DNA of 64,000 nt from the NCBI GenBank assembly GCA_905250115.1, contig CAJNOI010000011.1, positions 1-64,000 of the forward strand, given 5' to 3'. Shown here one piece after another: positions 31,750 through 43,174 of the stretch; the first letter of the stretch is position 1; the number at the start of each line of letters is the position of its first letter. Under the pieces are notes generated by a model. That model ran no database searches and had not been told where the DNA came from. It was given only the letters and a program-made list of their open reading frames with translations. A program made the position numbers and the translations under genes. The DNA is from Adineta steineri (Eukaryota > Rotifera > Eurotatoria > Adinetida > Adinetidae).

Positions 31750-32170
31750 GCTCGATAATATATATGCCCTAAATTTTCTTCTGAGTTTTTTCCTGTTGAA
31801 AAAAACCCGAAAGTTATCGAAAACAAATAGTTTGACAACTTTTCTTAGGTTCCTCGTTTTTTTTAATAGGTTATGACAAAAAAACCTGTGATAGACTTGC
31901 AAAATTAAGTTTCGATCTTTGAGTACAGGTTTTGAGAAATTATTTTGTGATCCAACACTTTGTTCTAAAAACGGTTTCAAACCAGTTTCTTATTCGTTTT
32001 CATATGATGAATCAGAAAAACTAAGCTAAAAGGTTTTTTGTCATAACATATTAAAAACAAAAGAGAAATTTAAGAAAAGTTGTCAAATTATTTGTTTTTG
32101 ATACCTTCTGGATTTTTTCAATAGGAAAAGACTCGTGAGAAAATGTAAGGCACATATATTATTAATCGCC
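31750..32170. mobile_element. palindromic foldback/MITE-like element
   Basis: Two long arms in inverted orientation, about 31750-31890 and 32028-32170, match each other over roughly 140 bp at about 80% by eye, separated by about 135 bp. Shared blocks include TTTGACAACTTTTCTTA and GGTTATGACAAAAAAACC versus their reverse complements. The outer ends read TAATATATATGCC and GGCACATATATTA. No transposase is encoded, so this is a non-autonomous element or a fossil inverted duplication. The open frame at 31747-31980 is a by-product of the left arm. Target-site duplication could not be defined with certainty. Confidence 0.7.
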
Positions 32171-32179
32171 TTGAAATTC

Positions 32180-32482
32180 TATATCGAATAGAGCCCATCG
32201 GGTCCGGGTATCGAAAGAAATATGTTATCAACATAATATTTTTTTTTAATTTTTATTCATTTCATTCAAAAAGTCCTGAATTTATTTATAAAAATAATAG
32301 AAAAACAACAACAAAACAATTTTCGAAGCAACTATTAGATTTCAAGTAGAAAATTTACTGAGAGTCTAAAAGTACAGTTCGAGTTCAGGCTATTGCTCAT
32401 CAGAATCGGGTCCGACTTGGAGCCGGACATGGCTTCGGATCCAAAAAAACTGTGGACCCGACAGGCTCTACTATCGAATGGT
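32180..32482. mobile_element. short GC-rich-ended inverted-repeat element
   Basis: The ends carry inverted repeats: TCGAATAGAGCCCATCGGGTCC at about 32185-32206 and GGACCCGACAGGCTCTACTATCGA at about 32454-32477. The element is about 300 bp, much more GC-rich at its ends than its surroundings, encodes nothing, and abuts the foldback element. It is most simply a MITE of an unidentified DNA transposon. No clear target duplication was found. Confidence 0.55.
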
Positions 32483-32936
32483 CTATGATATATAAAGAAC
32501 GAATTTTTTCACTGTATTTTTGATTTGCGTGCATCTTATCAACTAAAAAATCGTCTAATGTTTCTTTTTCTGTCATCAATCCGATAAATCATATGGGCGT
32601 GCTCTGTCGTGTTAATACCCTAAGATATATATATATATTTCAAACACTTTTTTTCTAGTGACATGTACACCTCGAACAATAACAGATCATTAGTCCTATA
32701 TATGTACGATATCTGATAAAAATTCCACGTGTTTTTAGTAAACGATTGAGATAAAACGAGTATATATATATCTTGGGGTATCAACACGATCGAGCACGCG
32801 TATATATAAGTAATTCAACCTCTAGAATTCAAGTAATTTAGAAGGACATATAGATTCAATTTCAATCAAACACATATGTAGAAAGAATAATGAATTTCAA
32901 AATATTCTGTTTTCTTTTTCTTTTACTAAATAGATC
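32483..32936. other. upstream region of the claudin-like gene
   Basis: About 450 bp with several (TA)n stretches before the ATG of the four-pass membrane protein. Presumed promoter and 5' UTR, with no specific motif recognised. Confidence 0.4.
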
Positions 32937-34012
32937 ATGCAAATTCGAAGTGTTACACTTGTTACTATAGCTTTCTTTCTGGGCATTGCTGCATTGATTT
33001 TGCATTTATTGGCTTTGTAAGTTTAATTTGAAGAACAATTTATATAAATTATATTAATAAAATTCTATAGATGTTCACCACATTGGAAAATAACAAAGCG
33101 AGATGTCGAACCGGTAATGAGTCCAGTTAGTTATGGTCTTTGGCAAAGATGTGAATATTCAAATCTGACAATAATAAAACAAGGTTTAGCACTTGGTGTT
33201 CAACCAAATGTTCAAATATGTCGACCAAATCTATATATGAGATATACACCAAATGAATTTAATTTATGTTATAACATTCGTCGATATTGTCCAGTTCTTC
33301 AAGTCGATCAAATACCTGAAGGGTGTTCATGTCGCTATCTACCATCAACTAAAGCTTTACAATGGTTAACAGTTTCAGCAGCTGTATTTCTTATTATTGG
33401 CTTGTTATTACTTTATTTAAATAATATAGCACAACCACAAAATGGTTTGTAGATTTCAATTATAAATAAAAACCTACGTAATTTTATTTAATTTTGATAT
33501 TTTTTAGAAAGTGCAATACTTTTAGTACGTTATGCACCATTTGTTTGTTTTTTAGCAGCATTCGTTTTATTAGTAATAGGATTGATCCTGTTTCGAGCAT
33601 GTAAGTTGTGAAAAATATTAAAATATAAATAAATTTTTAGTTTTATAAAGTTCTTCGACGTGATACATATGAAGATTTTTCATTTCCGATAAGAAATTTA
33701 ACAGGTGATACTCAAGGAATTCAAGCTTTTGATTTACATAGTCTTCGTAATTATGCTAAATATTATGGTAAAATAAAAAGAATAAGAAATAGCTTTTATT
33801 TTAAATTATTTTTATTTTTATTTCTAGAAGAAACTTTCAGTCGTGAACAATATAAAAAGGCTGAAGAAGAATTACGCGAAGATGCCAACACACATTATCA
33901 TACAATAATTGGACGAGCGACTATTTATGAAATAATTGCAACAATATTAACTTTTATTGTTACAGCAGTAACTTTTTTGTTTGCTACATCATCAAGAGCA
34001 GAAAATCTTTAA
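32937..34012 (+). CDS. claudin/PMP22-superfamily-like four-pass membrane protein
   Basis: Five exons (32937..33016, 33071..33444, 33508..33600, 33651..33767, 33828..34012) splice in phase to 282 residues. Four membrane segments are visible: about residues 6-27, one ending exon 2 (core AAVFLIIGLLLLYL), one in exon 3 (FVCFLAAFVLLVIGLILF) and one at the C-terminus (TILTFIVTAVTFLFA). The first extracellular loop has the superfamily signature W...GLW..C followed by further Cys residues (HWK..., SYGLWQRC, QIC), as in claudins, PMP22 and clarins, which act in cell junctions and membrane organisation. The loop is longer and Cys-richer than in classical claudins, and the tail is charged. The acceptor before exon 4 is AAAG; the nearer TTTTTAG would introduce a stop. 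Specific subfamily unknown. Confidence 0.75.
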
Positions 34013-37000
34013 ATTTCAAACAATAATAGAGTCATATTTAATGTGTTCATATTGAAGAACATTAAGAAATTTGAATAGTCATTTGTGCGCTAGTTAAACA
34101 AAGAAGAAATAATTTGTCATTCTCGACATTGGCTTTTTTTTGTCTTTATGAATTTATATAACATAGAGCTACATTTTCTTCTTCTTCTTGCTTTGTGTGC
34201 CGTAGATTTTTAAAAAATTTGTTTTTTTTCTTACATTTATATAAAATCGAAAAACAAGATGTTATCACAATTATTTGATGAACTATATAGAGACAGTCAA
34301 ATATGAATAATGTAAGGAATAGATTTTGAAAATGATAATGGTAAGAAAAAGAAAACTAAGATGATTTGTATTAGACTAAATATTTTATATTAGTTATTTT
34401 ATTAAATTTAATTATTGAAATAACTTTGTCATCAAGCAATAGTGCATCTCGAATATCGGATGGTATATTATATATCCCATCGGAAAATCGTTTTTTATCT
34501 TGATTTAAATAAATATCGAAATCATTTACAATGTATTGATTTATATGAAGAATCATCATTATGTCAAACAATTATGTGTAGTCAAATAAAACAAGAATGT
34601 AACTTACATCTAGTCTATGATAGTATTTTTCTTTAAATTCTATGAGATCTTTTGAATATGTGCATGATGCTATCAATAATTCTTACCGTCATTGATACTG
34701 TTGTTATTGTTCTCAAATAAATTGAATTATCGAATTTAAGTTTTAGTTTTTTTTTATAATTTAGAAGATGTTTTATGTGAAAAGATAGAAATTTAAAGTT
34801 ATTTCTTTCATGATTTATCATCGTATTGTAATCTAATTTTATTTCAATGAAATTTAGTTATCAAGGAAGGAACACTTACAGATAGGTGTATGATCTTATT
34901 TCATTCTCATTTTTAATATTGCATCTAGTCCTAAATGAGTTATAATTCATTCTGTTCGAACTGCTATCTTATATGATATTTGTATGATGAATAATAAGTA
35001 TACAAAAACTATACTCATTCAATATTGTAAGGAAATATGTTATATTTGAAGGTAGCATTTTTATTCCGTCTGTTACTAAGGTTTACCCTTGAATTTATTC
35101 GTCTGTTTTGAAAGAAAATCAGTGAAATCATACAAGAAATATTTGACTCACTATAGTGGAAATAAAGATGACATTCAAAATCAATATATATTAAACAATG
35201 TGTTCATTACAATAGTTTACGAGATAATAAATTATTCAATCAAATTTTTAATACGTATTTTCATCAATTTCAAACATAAATAATTAAATTTTATTTAATT
35301 CATATCTTTATATCATTATATATAAAAAAATTCTATTCATTCAACTTTTTATATTATCATTCTTGAAGTTGACACATTAGATATTCATGAAATTATTTTT
35401 ATTGCCTTGAAATGAGTGTATTATATTTTAGTTTTATAACTGGAAAAGTTTGATAAAATGAAGACAATCAATTATTTTTTATCAAGTTAGTTTTCCTTTC
35501 GTCGAAAAGTCACACTCTTTGAACTGCTTTGAAGTATATACCGTCAGATCCTCCTTTTTTTAGAAGAAATGAGAAGTCCTCCTTTACCAATCACGTTCGT
35601 AGGAATGAAAAAGAAGTAGTGTAATATATAATCACAAAGCCTTTTTTCGATAGAAACCATGACAGAGTAAACATTAGAGATTTTTTAAATCTAAACTCAG
35701 AATGTTTTGTCGAGAACGAAAAGAAAGAAGGAGAGAGAAAAAAAACAAGACATGTCAGTACTCTTTTATTCTCATTCAATAGTTTTTGTTGAATTTAAAT
35801 CACCATCTAAAATAATGATAAACAAAAAACCTTCAATAGCCTAGAAAAATACGTGATCAGGCAAGTATTATACGTAATGTTCTTTTTAGTAAGTTTAATA
35901 TCAATTTCTTTCGAATTACTGGATATTTTCATACCAACTCACTTCAGTATAAATTATTGTATAATGTATATAGAATAAGTCTTTTTTTGTTTTTTGTTTT
36001 ATACGTCATTATCGTTATATGAATGTTTACTGTATAGAGATTCTTTTATTGAATTCTAAATAGAATATATTACATCATGGCAACAAAAGAATAGACAGTT
36101 TGTTTTGTATAATTAGAAGAAAATTTCATCGATACATGGATACGTTATAGCACGAAAAGCAAAGAAGTATTCTTTGAAATATCTCATATGAAATAGTCGA
36201 TGGTTTAGGTAAGATAAAGTTTCGATTTTTGTAGTTGAATATACATCTGAACTAGGAGATTTTTTTCAATATAAATTCACATATTTATTATTCCTACGTT
36301 AATAAACAGTGAATTCTTTAGTGCTTCGCTTTACGAGTAAAATCTCAGTCACACAAGATATATCAAGCATATGTAAAGATATTTATCACATATCTAAATA
36401 AATCATCTAGCTTGCCAGTATACAAATTAAATATATTCTCTACTTCCATTCGTATAAGACAGTCAATTATATACCATTTTACACTTGTTCTAATGTATTT
36501 TATATATAAATGCAGTCATAAAATAAGAGGTGACTTGTATTCACTTTAAATTAATGATTTAATATTTCATAACGCATGCGTAATGATTCAATCCACAGTA
36601 TCTCAGTAGTGAACTTAGTAAAAAAACACGTTTTTGTTTTTATTCTGTTTTTTATGTACAAGGTCGCATATAATGTGCCATCTAGTCTGTCTTGTTGTTC
36701 GGATTAATTATTTCATACCGTGATGCTTCTCACTATAGTAACTGAGGTAATAGGAATGCATCCGTTGCAGATAAAATAGAAAGATTTTTATTTTCTATTT
36801 TACCGTATGACTTTTGAGTCTTTTTATAGTTGTTTCCTGCAATTCTACGACAACCAATGCAGTATCCTTGAAAAGTTACGCATGGGTGTTTCTTTTTCTT
36901 TTAACGTGTGATCAATGAATTTGCGCCTCGAACGTTTTGTTGATTTTTGTCGTGGGCCGGATGTTAATTTCTTGAATGGTTTATTTAAAATTACACAAGA

Positions 37001-39744
37001 ATTTGACTAAATAGTAAAATAATCATACAGCATTTGGCACAATTTTCATTGTAAATTTTTTTATCGAAGCTTGAAGATCTAAAGTATATTGTAACAAAAT
37101 CATCATCTCAACGAGTAGCATCACTCAGTTAATTATCATTATCGTCCTTCTCACCTGCTTGAAGCGCTATATAGAATATCACAAAATGTCATTGTCTTGA
37201 CACATTAACGAGAAAAGAGCGCTACAGAAAAAAAATCGAAGCTCTATTTCATTTATTTTATTCCTGCTGTGCAATACATATGAGAAGTGAATAAACTTGA
37301 GTAATTATTCTGTTTGATGTGAAAGAGGATCATCTATGTATTTATGCAAACAGAAAAAAGCACAAGAATTGACATTACATACTAAAGAGACTAGTAAGTG
37401 CATTTAATAAATGGTAAATATACATGAGAATAAATCTATTAAAACTATTTCCTAAGCAAATCGAATCACTTCATATGTGTTACGAGTAAAAATAATCTGC
37501 TTTAGTAGTCATTGATATATCGCTAGCTGTTCTTTTTTAAATAGGAATTAAAATAATAGTTCTAGGAGAATTTTCAAAATTTATGTCTTTTTTCCCATCG
37601 TCAATTGTTAGTTAAATACATAAAAGATATTTTCATAGATTTCTATAATATATTAGCAAATTTGTCAATAGTGAAGAACAAGACCAGTCGATGGAGAAAT
37701 ACTTCCTTCTATATAAAATTATGTACAGTAAGCAGAAGTGAATCGAGAGAATGAAAAAACTAGATATATATCACTTATGATGTTTATGATCATGAATAAT
37801 TTAACTACTTGTCAGGAGAGAAATAATAAGAGCATTTATCTTTTTCTTATATAGCATATTTTTAATAGTTTTAATGAATGGAAGGAATGACTACTACTGT
37901 TGTTCAAAAGTATTTTACTTCTTTTAATATGGATATAAGATTTCTATTTGAGAGCTATTACTCGGTTCATGATTTTCGTTCTGAAACTAGTCGAAAAACA
38001 TTTAGTAGGATTTATTATTTACTGCTATAGGTAGCATTCCATGGAAAATGTCGTGGTATTTCATAGAATTTGATGTTCTAGAAAGAGAGCCGTAGGTGAA
38101 AGAGCTTACTTTCTCACGCTAAGATTAAGATATCAATGATACGTTGCCGTTTTTTGGAAATATATTTTTCTTCATAAAAGCTCTATCAATATTTAATAAT
38201 TCTGATGATTTATGAAAATAACGCCACCGTCTACATAATATTGTATGTCATATTGACATATTTCTTAGGATTCTGTTCGAAAAGCAAATTAACTCTTGAA
38301 AGGTTTGGTTCTAGTATCAGAAGTCATATGAGATTATGTTTGCTACTTCAGTTAATATTTAAAGGCAATTTATTTACTAAAAATCATGTGAGGAATTATT
38401 TTGTAAAAAATATGTGGGAAAATTTCAAAGTAAGTCGATGTAGATAACACTATTAACGATACATGGAAATATTTTCATCATCAGTTCTATTTGAACTCTT
38501 TTACCTCTATTTTTAAAACATTACATAAAATTTCTTCAAAAATGTTGAAAATGACAACGCTTATCTTAGAAGAGCGGTATAGAAATTTTTTTCCATAACA
38601 TTTTGATGTGTTCTGTTAGCAAGAAATTATGTTGAGTCGCTTACATATTGATGTTATAAAGTAACTTGAAAACCCATCCTTTCATCGCAACTTCCATACA
38701 TCTTTATATAGCATACAATAAACAGATTAGATTGGAAAGTACCCAAGACATAAATGACAAAAAGAAACGGTAGTGAAAAATACTTGTCAGAAAGAAAGCG
38801 AACGAAACTCTTATCTAGTCTTATCTTATGCCATATTCTACAATGTGATACAACCAATGACCTTCCGTAAGTCTGATACTTTCCAAAAATATGGTAAGAA
38901 AAGTTCTAAAGAGATGAAAAATTTGTCTGTTCAAATAAATATAATTACAAAAGTCGTTATTTTTAAGGTTTAGATCAGTTTTTACGGAATTCTACGGGTC
39001 TGAGTTATTATACTATTCCAGGAAAAAATATACTGAATTGGATATATAGAAATTTTTACGAGACTATTATTAATAAAAGCTCCGTTGTAATGAAGAGAAT
39101 CTCTCCGAGATATATTTTTTTATATATAGCAGTGTGGATGTATATGTAATGTCCGAATCTCACTTTTAGATTTTATACGGAAGTATTAAATTATTAAAAA
39201 TCAAATGAGTAGTTTAGGACAATTTCTTGTAAATACTTTCTTTCTTAACCTAGAACATCTGGACAATAAGTATTCAATCAATCTTGAATAGATTTGTTTT
39301 GAACAATTAAATAACATATGAACTTCGCAAGGTATTTATTTAAAACAATAGATACATAATTATAAATCGTTTTTTGTGCCGGATGTTAGTAAATATGATA
39401 TTATTATATTTATTGCGTGTCTCTTACATTTTATGCTGACATCCTTTCAATTTTCCGGAAGGAAAGGAACCAAAAATTGTAAACAAACATAGTATAGTTT
39501 TAAGGAAAGCTTTTTATTTAAGTACCACTTGTACTACTACAACTAATGAGAATATTTTGTTTTATATTAAAAAATGTCCTAAAGCAGAATGAGAAATTTT
39601 TCCCATAGAAATACATTATTAGTTCGATTCTATTCATTTAATTAAGGCTATGTTATTTACTTTAGATAGTAACTGATACATTAATATCCTGTCTTTCTAC
39701 AATTCTATACCAAAAATCGAAACTCAACGTTCATATTGTTATTA
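34013..39744. other. 5.7 kb intergenic, no supported gene
   Basis: The longest gene-poor stretch in the left part. It is AT-rich throughout with scattered short open frames (34371-34821, 35089-35283, 35591-35779, 38205-38973) that lack codon bias, splice partners and similarity to anything I know. The first part is the 3' flank of the claudin-like gene. No transposon ends were recognised. Confidence 0.45.
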
Positions 39745-40749
39745 ATGAATAACAAATTCATTTTCATATTACTTATTGTTTTAATTGTGGGTATTTTAAT
39801 TGGACATTTGACAAGTAACAAAAAAATTACTTATGAATCAAGTTATAATTCATCTGCAATATTGAATAAAAAATCAGCGAGTATTTCATATAATATTTCA
39901 TCTCATGTTGAAATAGTTGATTTTAATAAACCAATTAATGGAAATTTTACATGTATAAAAACGAAAAAACTTCTTAATTATTTTCATTCTTTTGTATGTC
40001 TACATCAAGAACAAACAGATATATATGTAAGTAAATCTTTTCAAGAATCACTTACGATTTGGGAAGAACATGGTGTACTACGTATACTTCAACTTCTTCT
40101 TCGTTATCCACATCTTGATTTTATTGATATTGGAGCAAATATTGGTACTTATACAATGTATGCTGCTGCATTAGGTCGATTTGTATTAGCTATTGAATGT
40201 TTTGCACCTAATATTGATCGTATACATCGTGCTGTTGAATTAGCAAATATTACTAATCGAGTTGTTCTTATACAAAATGCACTTTATACACATTCTGGAC
40301 AATATTTACGTTTAGCACCTAATGCAAATAATGTTGGTGGTCAAGAATTAGATATTGTAATGAAACCACCAAATAATCACAGTACAATATATAATCATAG
40401 TGTAACAATAGATCCATATATAGTAAAAACAATAAAATTAAATGATTTAGTACCAATATTACAAGCACGTGGTGTACGTGGAGCAATAATAAAAATGGAT
40501 ATTGAAGGAAGTGAAAGTTTTGCTGTTGAAAGTGGAAGTGAAGTATTTGATTTATTCGATATACCATTTATACAAATAGAATGGTTAAAAGTACGTAGTT
40601 TTCCTCATCGTGTTAAATTCTTAATAGATTTTTTTACTAAACGTGATTATATACCTAAAACATTTCAATGCCAATTATTACCTCTAAATAATACTCCGAC
40701 ATGGCCTGACGATTTATGTTGGACAAAACGAGATGTTCATTTTTGTTAA
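39745..40749 (+). CDS. FkbM-family methyltransferase, type II membrane protein
   Basis: A single-exon gene of 334 residues. The N-terminus has a signal anchor at about residues 5-24 (FIFILLIVLIVGILIGHL), followed by an Asn/Ser-rich stem with N-glycosylation sequons, so the catalytic domain should face the Golgi lumen. The SAM-binding motif I is FIDIGANIGTYTM (about 126-138) and the family motif IIKMDIEGSE lies near 250, both typical of FkbM-type O-methyltransferases, which act on sugars or other small substrates. I chose the ATG at 39745 although an in-frame TTG lies upstream. Lack of introns contrasts with its neighbours and would fit a retrocopy or transferred gene, but FkbM proteins also occur widely in animals. 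It stands alone between gene-poor stretches. Substrate unknown. Confidence 0.85.
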   Translation: MNNKFIFILLIVLIVGILIGHLTSNKKITYESSYNSSAILNKKSASISYNISSHVEIVDFNKPINGNFTCIKTKKLLNYFHSFVCLHQEQTDIYVSKSFQESLTIWEEHGVLRILQLLLRYPHLDFIDIGANIGTYTMYAAALGRFVLAIECFAPNIDRIHRAVELANITNRVVLIQNALYTHSGQYLRLAPNANNVGGQELDIVMKPPNNHSTIYNHSVTIDPYIVKTIKLNDLVPILQARGVRGAIIKMDIEGSESFAVESGSEVFDLFDIPFIQIEWLKVRSFPHRVKFLIDFFTKRDYIPKTFQCQLLPLNNTPTWPDDLCWTKRDVHFC

Positions 40750-41140
40750 TTTTAAAATTTTAAATGAAGTGTTAATCTTTCGTTATAAAAATTCTTAATT
40801 GACATTATTTGTTTGTGAAACTCAATGGATTCTTCTTTTAATATAAGTTTATATTAATTAAGGAAATAGTTCTCGTTTATTTATTTTTTTTTAAATATAA
40901 CCGTAACAAAAACTCTGGATTAAAAAAAGAAAAATATCCATTTAAACTTTGATACTTCAATCACAGAAAAATACAAATAAAATTGACTGATGATCATAAC
41001 CATGAAAAAAAAAGACAAATTTATATTTGATGTTTCAATAGATTCTTCTTCTAATACAATACGTTATGATTTCTTCCATAGAATATACTTGCTGCTTGAT
41101 TTCTTTTCTTTTAACCATTAATTATTCATATATAATTTTT
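40750..41140. other. intergenic between methyltransferase and SMG1 3' end
   Basis: About 390 bp of AT-rich sequence between two convergent genes. It probably holds both 3' UTRs. Nothing else seen. Confidence 0.5.
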
Positions 41141-41612
41141 TCATACCCATGATGTCCATCCTTCATAAAGTGTTGCTAAATTTTCAACATCTGTTGCTTC
41201 ACGAATTGTATAACGAACCTAGAAAAAACGATATTGATTTTTCTTAAAATATTTCTCTTTATTTACTTGTTCACTAATTGAACTTTGAATTAATGGATCA
41301 GGATCTGAACCATCAAGTTTATCACGAATTCGTTTACATATTTCAACAGCATATTTATTTCGTTCTTCAATAACTAAATGAATCATATTTTATTAATAGA
41401 AACAAAAAATAATATATAAATAGAGGTAATTACCTTTTGTTGTCTTATCTGTTGTTTCTTGTTGAGCATTTGCATTTGCTGTTAATGAATTGGGTTTTTC
41501 TCGATTTTCTATTAACAAAGAAAAACAAGATATTTTCATTGAATAAAGAATTGATATATTTACCATTATCAATCGTTGGATTTAATTGAATTAAATCATC
41601 AAAAACTCTAGA
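41141..41612 (-). CDS. SMG1: SMG1 kinase, C-terminal exons only (partial at gap)
   Basis: The last four coding exons (41564..41607, 41434..41508, 41267..41373, 41141..41218) of a PI3K-related kinase, cut on the 5' side by an assembly gap. They splice in consistent phase and encode about 100 residues. The last exon is a FATC domain ending ATLYEGWTSWV, and the preceding one has RIRDKLDGSDPDP. The EGWT-x-WV end and the preceding KLxGxDxDP stretch fit SMG1, the kinase that phosphorylates UPF1 in nonsense-mediated mRNA decay, better than mTOR, ATM or TRRAP. The catalytic domain is not in the window. It could be a full gene whose remainder lies in the unresolved gap, or a truncated copy. Confidence 0.75.
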
Positions 41613-41712
41613 NNNNNNNNNNNNNNNNNNNNNNNNNNNNNNNNNNNNNNNNNNNNNNNNNNNNNNNNNNNNNNNNNNNNNNNNNNNNNNNNNNNNNNNN
41701 NNNNNNNNNNNN
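41613..41712. other. assembly gap of exactly 100 N
   Basis: One hundred N characters, the conventional placeholder for a gap of unknown length. It interrupts the SMG1 gene, so the order and distance of sequence to its right are uncertain. Confidence 0.99.
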
Positions 41713-42682
41713 CTTCTAAAGAAATAAACATATACACGCTCGTCGAAACGAGCTAACATAAACATATTGTTATTTTTAGTGGCCTTGGTTCAAGCCGAAA
41801 TCATAAGCTCAATATCAACATCGTAGAGACCTCGCCCGACGTAAGAAATTAACTACTTTTTCTTGATAATCACATCTTTTTTTTCTTTTTGGAAAGAGAG
41901 GTAGCCCTCGATTTATTTGTTCAACAGTCATATCCCACCATTTATTTAGAAGCTTAGCTCTTTTGCGTATTTTTTTCGTGTTAATTATTTTTTGTACTTG
42001 TTCTTTTTTCATTTAATAAAAATTCCACTTATCTTTTATATTGATCTTCATATTACTAGTAGTCATATAAGACAAAAAAAAGTAGAATACAAATATTAAT
42101 TAGAAATCAGACCCTACTTTTAATTTTTCTTTTATAAATACTCTTTAAAATGTCAATTTCATATATCTTGATTTCTCTGTGGATAAAAAGAAAAACAACA
42201 CCCATCCCACTCAGATACTAAAACTTCTTGAGAAAGTAGTTTCAAACGAATAGTACGGATTTCTCTCTCTAGGGGCGCTCCGTGTCTGTATCTCTTTAAC
42301 ATTCTCACTGCGTATCGCTTCTCATTTCGCAGACTTCTTTATTCGCAGGCTGTCTCTTCGCAGTTTCGCACTGGAAGACTTTCTTTCTCTCGTGGTGATA
42401 TATGTCTTCCTCTTATCCTCCTCTGTTCGACGCTCATTTGCCTCCATCCACCTCTCTAACGCTTGTCTACCTCTTTCTCTCTGCTTTGCCCCTCTTCAAT
42501 TCTACTCGACTACTCTCTTTTTCTGTCTCCCTTACCTTTCTCCTTCGAACATCCCCACGTACTTCTTTCTATCATTTATCTCTCTGGTTCTTGTCGTTGT
42601 CACTCTCTTTCACTGAAATGACACCCTCTTTCTAACTTGCAATCATCTCATCCGTAACTCATTGTAATTATACAAATAAGGT
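41713..42682. other. post-gap region with a pyrimidine-rich, less AT-rich island
   Basis: From the gap to about 42240 the DNA is ordinary AT-rich sequence with one 65-codon minus-strand frame (41815-42012, Lys/Arg-rich, ending SLRC) of no recognised family. From about 42240 to 42650 the plus strand becomes strongly C/T-rich and clearly richer in GC than its surroundings, with TCTCT and CTTC motifs. Open frames there are Ser/Leu/Pro/Phe-rich skew products. No SMG1 exons are recognisable on this side of the gap. Confidence 0.45.
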
Positions 42683-42683
42683 G

Positions 42684-42916
42684 TGCAATCGATAGCGCTC
42701 ATCGAATTCTATCTTGGACTACTCTTGGTCAAACTTGGTATGATCTCTAAAGAGAGTCAAAAATTAAATTAGTAAATATACTAGTATACAATTACTAACA
42801 AGACTTTTTCTCCTCTATAATATATCGAAATTTAGAAAATGAAATATGCAATCGATAGAGCTCGCCGAGTTCTATCTTGGACTAGCATTAGTCAAACTTA
42901 GTCTAATCTTTAAAGG
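42684..42916. repeat. pair of about 75-bp direct repeats
   Basis: Two copies in the same orientation, about 42687-42755 and 42849-42917, share CAATCGATAG, TTCTATCTTGGACTA and GTCAAACTT in the same order with a period of 162 bp. The function is unknown. The second copy leads straight into a telomere-like hairpin. Confidence 0.65.
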
Positions 42917-42981
42917 GGTGGAGGTGGGTGTGGGTGCTATATTCTCACTATATCGGCAATTATGCCAACACCCACACCCAT
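42917..42981. repeat. telomere-like hairpin 1
   Basis: GGTGGGTGTGGGTG at about 42923-42936 pairs with CAACACCCACACCC at about 42966-42979 around a 30-base AT-rich loop. The arms contain the TGTGGG unit reported as the bdelloid telomere repeat. This is the best of five similar hairpins in the right part. Confidence 0.7.
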
Positions 42982-43174
42982 GTAATCTCTACTACCTATG
43001 GACACAAGAAAAAACTCCTATTGTTACAAGATATTACATATATTTATTGGATTGATACAAAATCTTATAAACATTAAAAATAATAGCATTCTTGTTTGTG
43101 GTTGTTACCGTTAGTAATGATATTCATCAATCAGTTATTTTCAGTTCTATATTATTTTCGCATATTTTCTGAAG

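Noticed and set aside
34371-34821. Possible two-exon minus-strand gene (phrases such as NIPSDIRDALLLDD)
   Set aside because: A stop precedes the second frame and no acceptor with a pyrimidine tract exists to bypass it.
40319-40567. Open frame antisense to the FkbM gene
   Set aside because: Shadow of the plus-strand coding sequence with His/Leu-rich composition.
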